Shown here in pieces: positions 1 through 8,859 of a stretch of 64,000 nucleotides of DNA (its first letter is position 1; the number at the start of each line of letters is the position of its first letter). This DNA is from Enterococcus ureilyticus (GTDB lineage: Bacteria > Bacillota > Bacilli > Lactobacillales > Enterococcaceae): the NCBI RefSeq assembly GCF_001730315.1, contig NZ_MIKC01000012.1, positions 231,591 to 295,590 on the forward strand. Reading direction: 5' to 3'. The translations under genes were made by a program, and so were the position numbers. The notes under the pieces are model-generated. The model saw only the letters and a program-made list of their open reading frames with translations. It searched no databases and was not told the origin of the DNA.

Positions 1-1
1 G

Positions 2-157
2 ACCCATTACAAAGAGTATAAACAAAACGATGTGACACAAATTTTTCGCTATCAAAAGGCAACGCTGAGGTATAATGACACAGAAAAGCAGTTCAATATT
101 CAAAGTTTAGGCGGAAAAGAAAACTTTGAAATCGTTGATAATGGTGGAATTGAATGA
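2..157 (+). CDS. C-terminal end of an unknown gene (truncated by window)
   Basis: The first bases are open in one frame and close with TGA at 155-157, giving the last 51 residues of a protein that starts outside the window. The tail is polar, has no membrane segment and ends in VDNGGIE. I do not recognise the family. About 70 bases separate it from the ribosome site of the GH3 gene, so co-transcription is possible. Confidence 0.5.
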   Translation, partial: THYKEYKQNDVTQIFRYQKATLRYNDTEKQFNIQSLGGKENFEIVDNGGIE

Positions 158-285
158 ACAGATTAACGATTTATTAGTACGACTTACAGGCTATTTTTGT
201 CAGCTTTTGTGTAAAGCGTTTAATTTTAGGAGGGACAATTATCAATCATAAAAAGACGATTATCAGTGCAGTATTCATTTTATTA

Positions 286-1437
286 GTGATTATTGGCATT
301 AGTTTAGCGGTGATTTTATTGTTTAGTCAAAAAGAAGGAACAAATCATCAAGAAAGCTCTTTAACTAAAACGATTGAAGAAACAACGATTACAACTAAAG
401 AAAGTAAAATTATTCTTGAAAATAATCAAGATAAAGTAATTGAAGAAATGATCGCTTCGATGAGTGCGGAAGAAAAAGTTGGACAATTATTTTTAGCTCG
501 TGTCCCAATGGAAGACCAGTTGGAAAATATTCAAAATTATCATTTAGGTGGTTATCTTTTATTTGGTCGAGATATGGAGACTGAAACGCCAGTATCATTA
601 AAAGAAAAAATTGCTTCTTACCAATCTGTAAGTAAACTCCCACTATTTATAGCTTCTGACGAAGAAGGTGGAACAGTTTCACGTTTAAGTGGAGGAATCG
701 ATTTAATTCCGGAGGCGTTTAAATCACCTCAAGAAATCTACCAACAAGCAGGTTGGGAAGGGATTCGTTCAGAAATTCAGAAGAAAGCAGAAGTTTTACA
801 CTCATATGGTATTCAAGGTGGCTTGTTTCCAGATGCTGATGTAGCAACTGATCCCCAAGCCTTTATTTATGATCGAACTTTAGGGTTGGATGCCCAACAA
901 ACAAGTGAATATGTAAGAATTAGTGTAGAAGAATTAAAAAAGGGAAAATTAGTATCAACGCTAAAGCATTTTCCAGGTTATGGGAATAATCGTGATTCTC
1001 ATATAGAAATCGTCTATGATGATCGTACGTTGGAAGAATTAAGAACAAATGACTTTTTACCATTTAAAGCAGGTATTGCTGCGGGTGCGGATAGTGTTCT
1101 TGTTTCTCATAATATCATTACGAGTATTGATGCAACTATGCCAGCATCAATTTCTCAGCCTATTCATGACATTTTGCGAAATGAGTTAGGTTTTCAAGGT
1201 GTGATCATGACAGATGATATGGATATGGCAGGTTTAGCTAATTTTATTTCTCAAGAAGAAGCGGGTTTAGCTGCTTTAAAGGCAGGGAATGATTTGATTT
1301 TATCTTCTTCGTTTCAAGAACAAATCCCTTTTGTTTTACAAGGAATCGAACAAGGTACTTATACGATGAAAGAGCTGGATCAGTCCGTTTATCGAGTATT
1401 AAAAATGAAAATGGAGATAGGATTAATAAAAGGGTAG
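286..1437 (+). CDS. Glycoside hydrolase family 3, beta-N-acetylhexosaminidase (NagZ-like), membrane-anchored
   Basis: GH3 enzyme expected to remove terminal beta-linked N-acetylhexosamine, probably from peptidoglycan or glycans outside the cell. The GH3 hallmark KHFPGYG lies near residue 227, the NagZ acid/base loop shows DSH shortly after, and the nucleophile region reads TDDMDM near residue 310. Residues about 1-15 are the end of a hydrophobic anchor and are followed by a Ser/Thr/Glu-rich linker. The only canonical start is GTG at 286, but it cuts the anchor in half and has no ribosome site. An AGGAGGG at 228-234 points instead to a non-AUG start at ATT 238 or ATC 241, which would add NHKKT plus the rest of the membrane helix. 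It sits 11 bases before the zinc-ribbon gene, so the two are probably one operon. Confidence 0.85.
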   Translation: MIIGISLAVILLFSQKEGTNHQESSLTKTIEETTITTKESKIILENNQDKVIEEMIASMSAEEKVGQLFLARVPMEDQLENIQNYHLGGYLLFGRDMETETPVSLKEKIASYQSVSKLPLFIASDEEGGTVSRLSGGIDLIPEAFKSPQEIYQQAGWEGIRSEIQKKAEVLHSYGIQGGLFPDADVATDPQAFIYDRTLGLDAQQTSEYVRISVEELKKGKLVSTLKHFPGYGNNRDSHIEIVYDDRTLEELRTNDFLPFKAGIAAGADSVLVSHNIITSIDATMPASISQPIHDILRNELGFQGVIMTDDMDMAGLANFISQEEAGLAALKAGNDLILSSSFQEQIPFVLQGIEQGTYTMKELDQSVYRVLKMKMEIGLIKG

Positions 1438-1448
1438 AGGTGTAAAAA

Positions 1449-2198
1449 ATGAATAATTGTAATCGTTGCGGAAAAGAAGTTAAAAAGGAAGCTAAGTTTT
1501 GTCCAGCCTGTGGTCAAAGCCAAATAACAGAATCTGGTGTAACAAAGTCTGGAGAAACAGTGTTGGAAAAAAGCGTTCAATTACAACAAAATCTAAATGA
1601 ACAATTAAAAACGAATCAAACTGTTCAACAGCTAAAAAAAGAGAGCAAAAATTATTTCCGTTGGTTAAATGCCCAGATAAAAGAGGAAAACGCGGTACAA
1701 ATAAAAACAATACCAATTTTTGGCGTAGTTAATTTTTTATTATTGATTGTTCTTAATAGTATTGCGATCAGTCGAAGTGTTGCTGAAATTCGTTATTCTA
1801 AAGAAATAGTATTGTTGTTAAGTGCTTATTTTTTTGTTTTTATCTTACTCTTTTTCCTAATAATGAATAAGCTCCTGAAAAAGGATGTATCGTTCCTAAC
1901 TGCGTTTGGGTGGCTTTTTAGTCCAGCAAGTTTGACGGTATATGTTAGTCTATTTTCAGTGTTGATTGCTTTTCTAGTAACTAATTCTTTCCAGATTGTT
2001 GCAGGGCTATTTTTCCTATCTGCTTTAATCGTCAGTTTATCTTTTACAGATAATATTTGGAAAAGAGAGGGAGCTTTGGGACGATTTAGTTTGACATTGT
2101 TGTTATTATTATTTTCTTTTATCGTACTTTCTTTTTCCTGTTTATTATTAGGTGATTCGCAGTTGATTACGATTGTTCTCTTTAACTTGTTTGGATAA
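1449..2198 (+). CDS. Zinc-ribbon membrane protein
   Basis: A 249-residue protein. Residues 4-21 form a zinc ribbon (CNRCG...FCPACG). A polar, Gln/Lys-rich stretch follows, and then about five hydrophobic segments between residues 85 and 249. This architecture is common among uncharacterised zinc-ribbon membrane proteins of Firmicutes, so the function is unknown. It starts 11 bases after the GH3 stop behind a GTAGAGGTG-type ribosome site and is followed by a strong terminator, so it is probably the last gene of that operon. Confidence 0.75.
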   Translation: MNNCNRCGKEVKKEAKFCPACGQSQITESGVTKSGETVLEKSVQLQQNLNEQLKTNQTVQQLKKESKNYFRWLNAQIKEENAVQIKTIPIFGVVNFLLLIVLNSIAISRSVAEIRYSKEIVLLLSAYFFVFILLFFLIMNKLLKKDVSFLTAFGWLFSPASLTVYVSLFSVLIAFLVTNSFQIVAGLFFLSALIVSLSFTDNIWKREGALGRFSLTLLLLLFSFIVLSFSCLLLGDSQLITIVLFNLFG

Positions 2199-2208
2199 AC
2201 GAAAATCA

Positions 2209-2241
2209 AGACAGCTCAGTGTAAAAAGTGAGCTGTCTTTT
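2209..2241. terminator. Bidirectional rho-independent terminator
   Basis: AGACAGCTCA at 2209-2218 pairs perfectly with TGAGCTGTCT at 2229-2238. The hairpin is followed by T-rich sequence on the plus strand and preceded by A-rich sequence in the loop and flank. It lies between the convergent zinc-ribbon and RpiR genes. Confidence 0.8.
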
Positions 2242-2254
2242 GTGCAGAATCATC

Positions 2255-3106
2255 TTAGATTAAATTTGGGTTCATTTTTTGATAGTTAGCGAGTTTATAA
2301 GCCAAATTTTTGTCATAGTCTTGGTTGAAGAAACTAAGATATAAACGATCAAAGATGGACATCAAAGACATTCGAGTGGAAAAAGATGAAATTTTATTGT
2401 AATGATTTTCCATTGATGAAAAATAAAAGACACCGTCCACTTTTTCCTGTAACAATGGACTATGCAATGAGGTAATCAATAAAATTTTACACTGATTCTT
2501 TTTTAAGATTTTAAGAATTTTTTTGACACTTGAGCCACGCCCTTCGTAAGAGACTACAATGGCTAAATGATTAGGTGTGCTATTTGCAGCCGTTAGGTTT
2601 TGCCGATAATCATCAATTGGTACATTGATGTTGCGACCGATTTCCTGCATTTGAAATTGAAAATTTTGAGCAAAGTAAATATTTGCTGATGATGCATAGA
2701 TATCGACAATATTTGCTTCTTCAAGTAAAGCGCTACTAAGTGCTAACATTTCAACATCATTGGTATCAATTGTCGACTGAATAGTCTGTTCATAAACTGT
2801 TTTGAGTTTTTGGGTCATAGCATAGTGATTATCCTCAGCAGAAATGGGGTAGTCAATATCAATCATTGGCTCTGTACCGTGTTCATTCAGATAGGTAACT
2901 AGTGCAAATTTAAGATCATTCAAGCCATCAAGATCAAGTTTATTGATCAATCGGTAGATTGTCGAAATCGATACATAAGAATGTACTGCTAATTCTTTTG
3001 GAGAAAAATGGATCACTTTTTCAGGAGCATCAAGAATATAGTCAACAAGAACTTGTTCACTCGTTGTGAGTTTATCTAAATTTTTTAGTTTAAGCATAAG
3101 ATTCAT
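2255..3106 (-). CDS. RpiR/MurR family transcriptional regulator (HTH + SIS domain)
   Basis: Residues 1-75 form an RpiR-type helix-turn-helix (SPKELAVHSYVSISTIYRL). A sugar-phosphate-binding SIS domain occupies roughly residues 110-250 (IVVSYEGRGSSVKKIL). Such regulators sense phosphosugars and control sugar or amino-sugar use. I chose ATG at 3106 (MNLMLKLKNL) because AAAGGTG lies 8 bases upstream; a TTG six codons earlier has no separate support. The Cof-type phosphatase gene upstream on the same strand may be its partner. The sensed sugar cannot be told from sequence. Confidence 0.85.
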   Translation of the reverse strand: MNLMLKLKNLDKLTTSEQVLVDYILDAPEKVIHFSPKELAVHSYVSISTIYRLINKLDLDGLNDLKFALVTYLNEHGTEPMIDIDYPISAEDNHYAMTQKLKTVYEQTIQSTIDTNDVEMLALSSALLEEANIVDIYASSANIYFAQNFQFQMQEIGRNINVPIDDYRQNLTAANSTPNHLAIVVSYEGRGSSVKKILKILKKNQCKILLITSLHSPLLQEKVDGVFYFSSMENHYNKISSFSTRMSLMSIFDRLYLSFFNQDYDKNLAYKLANYQKMNPNLI

Positions 3107-3221
3107 GGGATAGACACCTTTCAATTCAGTCTGTATAAGTGAATTATACCTGAATATGACTGAATGTGTGAATCATAAAAAGATAGCTCCGTTTTTTTGA
3201 TTCAGATCTACTTCTAACAGA

Positions 3222-4061
3222 TTAAAGTAATTCAGCTAAAGCCGTTGCTATGCCATCTTCATTGTTTGATGTTGTGATCTTATCCGCTACATCTTTTAAT
3301 TCATCAACCGCATTGCCCATTGCAATCCCCAGGCCTGCGTAATTGATTAAAGAGAGATCATTATGCCCATCACCAAATGAAACGATGTGCTCTCTATGAA
3401 TGCCCAGAGGCTTCAAGGTTTGCTCCAAAGCATTCGCCTTATCAATACCTTGGTCAGTGAATTCAAAGTACATCGGTGCAGAGAACATGCCACTAACGGA
3501 TTGCTTAAATGGTGCAAGTATTTCTTCCCAGTGTTCTTCTAAATATTCTGGCTGAGCAGCAACTAGGATTTTGTGTAGTGGGAAATCAACAAAAGCTGCT
3601 AAATCTTCTTTTTCACACAACTGGAAATTACCGCCACGTGATTCATATTCAATAATATTAAATAGCCCGTCAGTAGCCCCTAAGTCTAACATGCCGTCGA
3701 ACACATTATTGACGTACATATATTCATCTTTAGCAATCATCGGCTTTACATCGAATGATTTTAGATGCTCTAAAATTTTCTTGCTATTTTCGATTGAAAG
3801 AGGTTGACTAAAAAGTTCTTTTTGGCTACAGACATCAAGAACGTGAGCGCCATTATAGGATACAATCATCCCGTCGTATTGGTTCATTTGCAGTTCATCC
3901 ACGAATTTTAACATTCCAGGGGTAGGTCGACCAGAAGCTAAGATGACTTTGATTCCCTTTTCTTGAGCCTTGATCAACGCTTCTTTCGTTTTTTTCATCA
4001 ATTTTTTGTCATCATTTAAGAGTGTGCCATCAATATCTAGTACAATTGCTTTTATGTCCAT
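3222..4061 (-). CDS. Cof-type HAD-IIB phosphatase (sugar-phosphate or FMN-type)
   Basis: Haloacid-dehalogenase phosphatase of the Cof/YidA subgroup. The nucleophile motif DIDGTLL is at residues 9-15 with catalytic Asp9 and Asp11. Motif II is ILASGRPTPGM, and motif III-IV reads SFGDGHNDLSLI near the C-terminus, with a large type-IIB cap between. Length of 279 residues is normal. ATG at 4061 is preceded by TTGGAGG at good spacing, so the upstream MLIGGNK extension is unlikely. Substrates of this family are broad (sugar phosphates, flavin mononucleotide, PLP). Confidence 0.85.
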   Translation of the reverse strand: MDIKAIVLDIDGTLLNDDKKLMKKTKEALIKAQEKGIKVILASGRPTPGMLKFVDELQMNQYDGMIVSYNGAHVLDVCSQKELFSQPLSIENSKKILEHLKSFDVKPMIAKDEYMYVNNVFDGMLDLGATDGLFNIIEYESRGGNFQLCEKEDLAAFVDFPLHKILVAAQPEYLEEHWEEILAPFKQSVSGMFSAPMYFEFTDQGIDKANALEQTLKPLGIHREHIVSFGDGHNDLSLINYAGLGIAMGNAVDELKDVADKITTSNNEDGIATALAELL

Positions 4062-4095
4062 TTTATTTCCTCCAATAAGCATCGATTTTATAGTT

Positions 4096-4479
4096 TTAAA
4101 TTGTTAATTCTAGACGATTTCCTTCAGGATCGGCAACGACCGATTCATAATAGCCATCACCAGTTGTACGAGCAGGGCTTAATAGTTCATATCCTTCCGT
4201 AACCAAGATATTGGTTAGATTATCAACACTATCTTTGCTCCCTAAAGAGATTGCTAAATGAGCAAATCCTAAACCCTCATTCTCAGAAAGGTGTTGAACA
4301 ACATCAACTCTTCTCATGATTTCAAGTCTTGCACCATCCGTAAATGTCAGAAAATAGGATTGAAAGCTCGTTTTTTTATTATGATAAAGAGCTGAAGAGT
4401 GCGCATCAAAATAGGTTTCATAAAACGTCCGCATCTTCTCCAAGTCAGCTACCCATAAGCCAATATGTTCAATTTTCAT
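4096..4479 (-). CDS. VOC family protein (glyoxalase/bleomycin-resistance fold)
   Basis: A 127-residue single VOC unit. It shows KIEHIGLWVADLEKM at the N-terminus, FAHLAISLGS in the second half, and ends VADPEGNRLELTI. His and Glu at the expected metal positions are visible (EHIGLW, LEIM, FAHLAI, RLELTI). The start at 4479 is fixed by AAAGGAGA upstream. It lies 34 bases upstream of the Cof phosphatase on the same strand and may share its transcript. Substrate unknown. Confidence 0.8.
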   Translation of the reverse strand: MKIEHIGLWVADLEKMRTFYETYFDAHSSALYHNKKTSFQSYFLTFTDGARLEIMRRVDVVQHLSENEGLGFAHLAISLGSKDSVDNLTNILVTEGYELLSPARTTGDGYYESVVADPEGNRLELTI

Positions 4480-4609
4480 TGTAAAGTCTCCTTTAATCGT
4501 TAGTTGTGAGTATAGTATATAGGAAAACGAAATCAAAAAGCAGACTTTCTAGAAGGTTGAAAGAATCTTCTCAAGATTGCTCGTTCTTAAAGACTAAATA
4601 TGATAATTT

Positions 4610-5245
4610 TCATTCAAGATTTTTTGATAATTCCTCATTGATGGCTCTATCTAAAGTTTCAAGAATCGTGAATACAGAATTAGTCAGAGGGACAAGATCT
4701 TTTTTTGAAACGATTGCCATAGAAAGTTGCATTAAATAAATATCACCTGACCATTTTTCTTTATGTAAGGTCAAATAGTTAATCAAGGACTGCCGGTAAG
4801 CTGCTTTTTGATTGGTTAAGATTAAATCGAAAACGTCAGGAATAACAGAGATAGTAAAGTCAGGAACCAACTGCTTTTTTTTGTAGAACGCTTCGACTTT
4901 TTTAACCGTTTCAGCGACTGTTTTAGGATTTGAAAAAATCAAGTGTTTTTGATGAGGATTCGTTGTAGTGTGTTCGAGTAATGGATGCTCTACACGAATA
5001 ATTGGTACACCTTTGATCGATTCCTGTTGAATCAAGTTGGAATACATAGTGCAAGTAATAATGACGTTGCAGACATTTTTTGTTATTTTACCTTCAATAA
5101 ATTGAGTGAGTCTTTCTTTTGTGATGATCTCAAAAAAATCTGTCATGACATAATGCTCTAAAATAACATTGTCTTTATCTTGAAATAGTTGAGTCAAATA
5201 GGGGATGTTAGAAGAATGAGCGTGAATACAAATTATTATTTTCAA
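4610..5245 (-). CDS. Uncharacterised protein, possibly Asp/Glu-racemase-like fold
   Basis: A 211-residue soluble protein starting with TTG at 5245, supported by GGGAGGT six bases upstream. The first half has alternating beta/alpha character (KIIICIHAHSS, NVIITCTMYSN) with a Cys in VIITCTMYS reminiscent of Asp/Glu/hydantoin racemases. The second Cys expected in that fold is not evident. The C-terminal third is helical. I do not assign a function. A plus-strand reading across this region is not gene-like. Confidence 0.6.
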   Translation of the reverse strand: MKIIICIHAHSSNIPYLTQLFQDKDNVILEHYVMTDFFEIITKERLTQFIEGKITKNVCNVIITCTMYSNLIQQESIKGVPIIRVEHPLLEHTTTNPHQKHLIFSNPKTVAETVKKVEAFYKKKQLVPDFTISVIPDVFDLILTNQKAAYRQSLINYLTLHKEKWSGDIYLMQLSMAIVSKKDLVPLTNSVFTILETLDRAINEELSKNLE

Positions 5246-5352
5246 GTGTTTACCTCCCAGCGAATAATCATAAATAATAGCTACTATACTTCATAGTATA
5301 CGTTACTTTCTTCATTTTAGTAGTTTCTTTTAGAATAGAGAACCAAGCATTG

Positions 5353-5382
5353 TTGACAGAGAGAAAAAGATCATGATATAGT
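5353..5382 (+). promoter_or_regulatory. Sigma-A promoter of the lsa leader
   Basis: TTGACA at 5353-5358 and TATAGT at 5377-5382 with an 18-base spacer, giving a transcript start near 5389. That places about 230 bases of untranslated leader before the ABC-F start at 5619. Confidence 0.6.
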
Positions 5383-5388
5383 AAAAGC

Positions 5389-5618
5389 ATAAAAAGACGA
5401 AGTGAGGGATCCGTGCATTGAAAAATTAAGTCAATTTGTTGAAGCTGCATTCAGACTGTAACTTGAGCTATCTCAGGGGAGCAGTGTGCAGATTTTCAGA
5501 ATTGGCATGATTTTTCAAGGTACGGATTTTTTGTGTACTCGAAATCCCGTTGCTAGTTCTGAAAAGTGTAGAAGGAATCATTGAACTTCCTTCAGCTTTT
5601 CATAAACGAGGTGAGACG
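5389..5618 (+). promoter_or_regulatory. Long leader of the ABC-F gene, candidate antibiotic-responsive attenuator
   Basis: The leader holds short reading frames with plausible ribosome sites. GTG at 5402 opens a 19-codon frame. AGGGGA at 5475-5480 precedes GTG at 5484 (8 codons) and GTG at 5486 (32 codons). A hairpin follows (GAAGGAA pairing with TTCCTTC, about 5570-5593) with a short T-run after it. Many ABC-F ribosome-protection genes are controlled by leader-peptide or attenuation mechanisms, so this layout suggests induction by ribosome-targeting drugs. That is inference. Confidence 0.45.
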
Positions 5619-7115
5619 ATGTCAAAAATTGAACTAAAAAATATAACATTCGGGTATGACACTCAAGGAACACTACTATTCGATCAAGCAAATTTAAACG
5701 TTGATACTCAGTGGAAATTAGGGTTGATTGGCAGAAACGGTCGAGGAAAAACAACCTTACTAAAAATTCTACAGGATCAATTGGTGTATAGTGGAAAAAT
5801 TATTCATCAATTAGAATTTCTGTATTTTCCTCAACCAATTAAAGATAGTAAGCAATTGACTTACTATGTATTGCAAGAAATCAGTGAGTTTGAGCAATGG
5901 GAAATCGAACGTGAGTTAAATCTTCTCCAAGTAGATCCTGCAATCTTATGGCGTGAGTTTGAAAGCCTTTCTGGCGGTGAACAGACAAAAGTTTTATTAG
6001 CTTTATTGTTTATTGATGCTCATTACTTTCCCTTGATTGACGAACCAACGAATCATTTAGATATTGTTGGACGTAAACAAGTAGCGGAGTATCTGAAAAA
6101 GAAACGTCAAGGATTCATTGTGATCAGTCATGATCGTTCCTTTGTGGATGAAGTGGTAGATCATGTATTATCTATTGAGAAAAGCCAGATAGAGCTTTAC
6201 CACGGAAATTTTTCAGTTTATGAAGAACAGAAAAAAATCAAAGATGATTTTGAGCTGGCGCAAAGTGAAAAATTAAAAAAAGAAGTCAGCCGCTTGAAAA
6301 AAACAGCTGCTGAAAAAGTAGAATGGTCGCGTTCTAAAGAACAAGATAAATATGGTAGAGCCTCTGAAAAGGGGAGTGGAGCAATTTATGATACTGGTGC
6401 AATCGGTGCACGTGCAGCTCGTACGATGAAACGTGCAAAAACAATCGAACATCGGATGGAAACAAAGCTGACGGCAAAAGAAAATCTACTTAAAGATATT
6501 GAATATATCGATTTATTAACGATGAATTATCAACCAGGACATCTCAAACGATTATTGACAGTTGAGAATTTACAGTTAAATTATCAAGAACAATCCTTGT
6601 TTCGAGCAATATCATTTGAGTTAAACCAAAGCCAAAGAATCGCTTTAGCTGGTCCAAATGGTTCAGGGAAATCATCGATCATTCGCTTTTTATTGAATCA
6701 ATTTGATGGTGGTCGTCAAGGAACAGTGATTCGTCCAGAGCGATTAAAAATCAGTTATGTTCGTCAAAACTATGAAGACAATCGAGGAACGCTACTGGAA
6801 TTTTCTGAAGAACAAAACCTCGATCATCAAGAATTTCTCAATAACTTGCATAAACTAGGAATGGAACGAGAAGTCTTTCAAAATCGAATTGAACAAATGA
6901 GTATGGGGCAACGGAAAAAAGTTGAACTCGCTAAATCATTGGCCCAGCCGGCTGAACTTTATATTTGGGATGAACCATTAAATTATTTGGATGTCTTTAA
7001 TCAAGAACAATTAGAGCAATTGATTTTGTCGATAAAACCAAGCATGCTTTTAGTTGAACATGATCAAGTCTTCTTAAAAAAAATAGCCACCCAAATTATT
7101 ACGCTGAATAAGTAA
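5619..7115 (+). CDS. lsa: Lsa-family ABC-F ribosomal protection protein
   Basis: Cytosolic ABC-F protein of 498 residues with two ATPase domains and no membrane segments. Walker A sites are GRNGRGKTT and GPNGSGKSS. Signature motifs are LSGGEQ and MSMGQ, and Walker B regions contain DEPTNHLD and DEPLNYLD. A charged linker between the domains reaches the ribosome in this family and gives resistance to lincosamides, streptogramin A and pleuromutilins. As I recall it, the sequence closely matches the intrinsic E. faecalis Lsa(A) (IEQMSMGQRKKVE, GAIGARAAR). The start at 5619 (MSKIELKNI) has GAGGTGAG just upstream. Expression is probably controlled by the long leader. Confidence 0.93.
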   Translation: MSKIELKNITFGYDTQGTLLFDQANLNVDTQWKLGLIGRNGRGKTTLLKILQDQLVYSGKIIHQLEFLYFPQPIKDSKQLTYYVLQEISEFEQWEIERELNLLQVDPAILWREFESLSGGEQTKVLLALLFIDAHYFPLIDEPTNHLDIVGRKQVAEYLKKKRQGFIVISHDRSFVDEVVDHVLSIEKSQIELYHGNFSVYEEQKKIKDDFELAQSEKLKKEVSRLKKTAAEKVEWSRSKEQDKYGRASEKGSGAIYDTGAIGARAARTMKRAKTIEHRMETKLTAKENLLKDIEYIDLLTMNYQPGHLKRLLTVENLQLNYQEQSLFRAISFELNQSQRIALAGPNGSGKSSIIRFLLNQFDGGRQGTVIRPERLKISYVRQNYEDNRGTLLEFSEEQNLDHQEFLNNLHKLGMEREVFQNRIEQMSMGQRKKVELAKSLAQPAELYIWDEPLNYLDVFNQEQLEQLILSIKPSMLLVEHDQVFLKKIATQIITLNK

Positions 7116-7165
7116 GGAAATACCTGTTGAAAGATGATGTTTATCATTATTTTGACAGGTTTTCC
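7116..7165 (+). terminator. Terminator-like hairpin after lsa
   Basis: GGAAA and ACCTGT (7116-7127) pair with ACAGGT and TTTCC (7155-7165). An inner GATGAT/ATCATT stem extends the hairpin. There is only a short T-run, so termination may be partial. Confidence 0.45.
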
Positions 7166-7249
7166 TATTCATTTCTTTTGACAAGTATGAGAATAAAGGC
7201 TACTCTTAAAAAAACATTCATTTGGTATGTTTTGAGAGGAGCAAAAATT

Positions 7250-7906
7250 TTGACAAAAAGATACGATACCGAAGCAACGGTACAAGATATTTTAGATGCA
7301 GCCACACGATTATTTATAGAAAAAGGGTACGAAAAAACAACGATCCAAGATATCGTCAATGCATTAGATGGTTTGTCTCGTGGAGCTATTTATCATCATT
7401 TTGGTTCAAAAGAAGAGATTATTGATGGCGTAGTCAAACGGTTAATCCCTTCTTCCAAATACCTTGATGAGATCAATCAACGCAAAGATCTTAATGGCTT
7501 AGAAAAGATGCAGCAGTTATTGTTAGAAACGTTGTTTAATAAAGACGTGGGTGCTTCCTTTGAAATGACCTATTCTTTATTTAATAACCCCAAATTTTTT
7601 ATGCTGTACATCATGAATAGCAATGATCGTTTATCTCCTCAAATTGAGCAGTTTATCAATGAGGGGAATAAAGATGGCTCTTTGAATGTAAAATACTCAA
7701 AACAAGTAGCAGAAATCATTGTATTACTACTGGGAACTTGGTTTATCGTGGCACTATTTCCGAATACGATCGACACTTTTTGGGATAAGCTCTATGCTAC
7801 AAGATATATATTGGACGGAATCAACGTTCATTTATTAAGTGATGAGATAATAGAACAAATAATCAGTGGCATCAAAGAGAAAGAGGTAGGAAATGGGCGG
7901 AATTAA
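7250..7906 (+). CDS. TetR/AcrR family transcriptional regulator
   Basis: A 218-residue repressor. The N-terminal TetR helix-turn-helix is complete (DAATRLFIEKGYEKTTIQDIV...GAIYHHFGSKEEI, residues about 12-60). The C-terminal ligand domain is helical. TTG at 7250 is chosen because AGAGGA lies nine bases upstream and the family normally begins a few residues before the helix-turn-helix. A TTGACA at 7178 may be its own -35. It overlaps the following hydrolase gene by 14 bases, so the two are translationally coupled. Confidence 0.88.
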   Translation: MTKRYDTEATVQDILDAATRLFIEKGYEKTTIQDIVNALDGLSRGAIYHHFGSKEEIIDGVVKRLIPSSKYLDEINQRKDLNGLEKMQQLLLETLFNKDVGASFEMTYSLFNNPKFFMLYIMNSNDRLSPQIEQFINEGNKDGSLNVKYSKQVAEIIVLLLGTWFIVALFPNTIDTFWDKLYATRYILDGINVHLLSDEIIEQIISGIKEKEVGNGRN

Positions 7907-8846
7907 AAAACGTTGGTTTAAACGTGTCTTGCGTAACCTAAAAATTGTCTGTCTAATTGTTTTAGGCTTTATTGTCGTGACAATGACTGGTGTCTATATT
8001 ACTCATCAAATCAGTTTACGAAGTGAAGTGAATCAAATCAAAGATTATGGCGAAAAAATAGCAGTTTTTGATGGAACTATGAACGTTTTAGATGAAGGGA
8101 AAGGACCTGAAACGATTGTATTATTACCAGGATATGGAACGGCCAGTCCAGGAATGGATTTTAAGGCACTGATCAATGAATTAAAAAATAAATATCGTGT
8201 TGTGACAATTGAACCATTTGGCTATGGATTAAGCAGTCAGACAAAACGAGAACGAAGTGCTGCAAAGATCATCGAGGAAATTCAGACAGTTGTTGCAAAA
8301 CTCAAGATTGACTCATTTATTTTGATGGGTCATTCAATTGCTGGAATTTATGGGCTCAATTATGTAAACCAATACCCAGAAAATGTGAAAGCTTTTGTGG
8401 GCATCGACACAAGTGTGCCAAATCAAGCTTGGCCTGGATTTAATGATACGTTGCCTAATTTTATTCAAAAGTCTGGCTTGATGAGAGTTCTGGTCAAGAT
8501 TAATCCTGAAAGTTTTAAAGTTGAGGGGATGTCTGAAGAAACATTTGAGCAGTTACGTATGCTAAATATGAAAAACCTTAGTAATGAAACAGTTCGCAAA
8601 GAAGGCAAAGCATTGGACGACACCTTTAAAGATGCTAAAAAACTAACTTTTCCAAAGAACCTGCCACTACTTTTGTTTGTTGCAAAAGAAAATGATGCGT
8701 CTTTAGCAAATTGGCTTGGACTTCATGAAGAACAAGCAGCAAGTGTTTCAAAAGGAAAAGTAGTCGAACTTTCTGGTACACATTATCTACACCACAATCA
8801 AGCTGAAACAATGACTAAAAACTTGGAACAATTTATGAAAGAGTAG
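7893..8846 (+). CDS. Alpha/beta hydrolase with N-terminal membrane anchor
   Basis: A 317-residue protein with a basic N-terminus and one transmembrane helix at about residues 12-36, then an alpha/beta hydrolase domain. The oxyanion region is LLPGYGT, the nucleophile elbow is GHSIAG, and the catalytic His lies in GTHYLHH near the end. ATG at 7893 has AGAGGTAGG upstream and sits inside the end of the TetR gene. The natural substrate is unknown. The TetR partner suggests induction by the compound it acts on or by membrane stress. Confidence 0.87.
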   Translation: MGGIKKRWFKRVLRNLKIVCLIVLGFIVVTMTGVYITHQISLRSEVNQIKDYGEKIAVFDGTMNVLDEGKGPETIVLLPGYGTASPGMDFKALINELKNKYRVVTIEPFGYGLSSQTKRERSAAKIIEEIQTVVAKLKIDSFILMGHSIAGIYGLNYVNQYPENVKAFVGIDTSVPNQAWPGFNDTLPNFIQKSGLMRVLVKINPESFKVEGMSEETFEQLRMLNMKNLSNETVRKEGKALDDTFKDAKKLTFPKNLPLLLFVAKENDASLANWLGLHEEQAASVSKGKVVELSGTHYLHHNQAETMTKNLEQFMKE

Positions 8847-8859
8847 TTGAAAAACATGT

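Noticed and set aside
1826..2209. 127-codon minus-strand frame opposite the zinc-ribbon gene
   Set aside because: Low-complexity Asn/Lys translation, no ribosome site, and fully covered by a convincing gene on the other strand.
5268..5450. 60-codon minus-strand frame in the lsa leader
   Set aside because: No ribosome site, and it overlaps a good plus-strand promoter.
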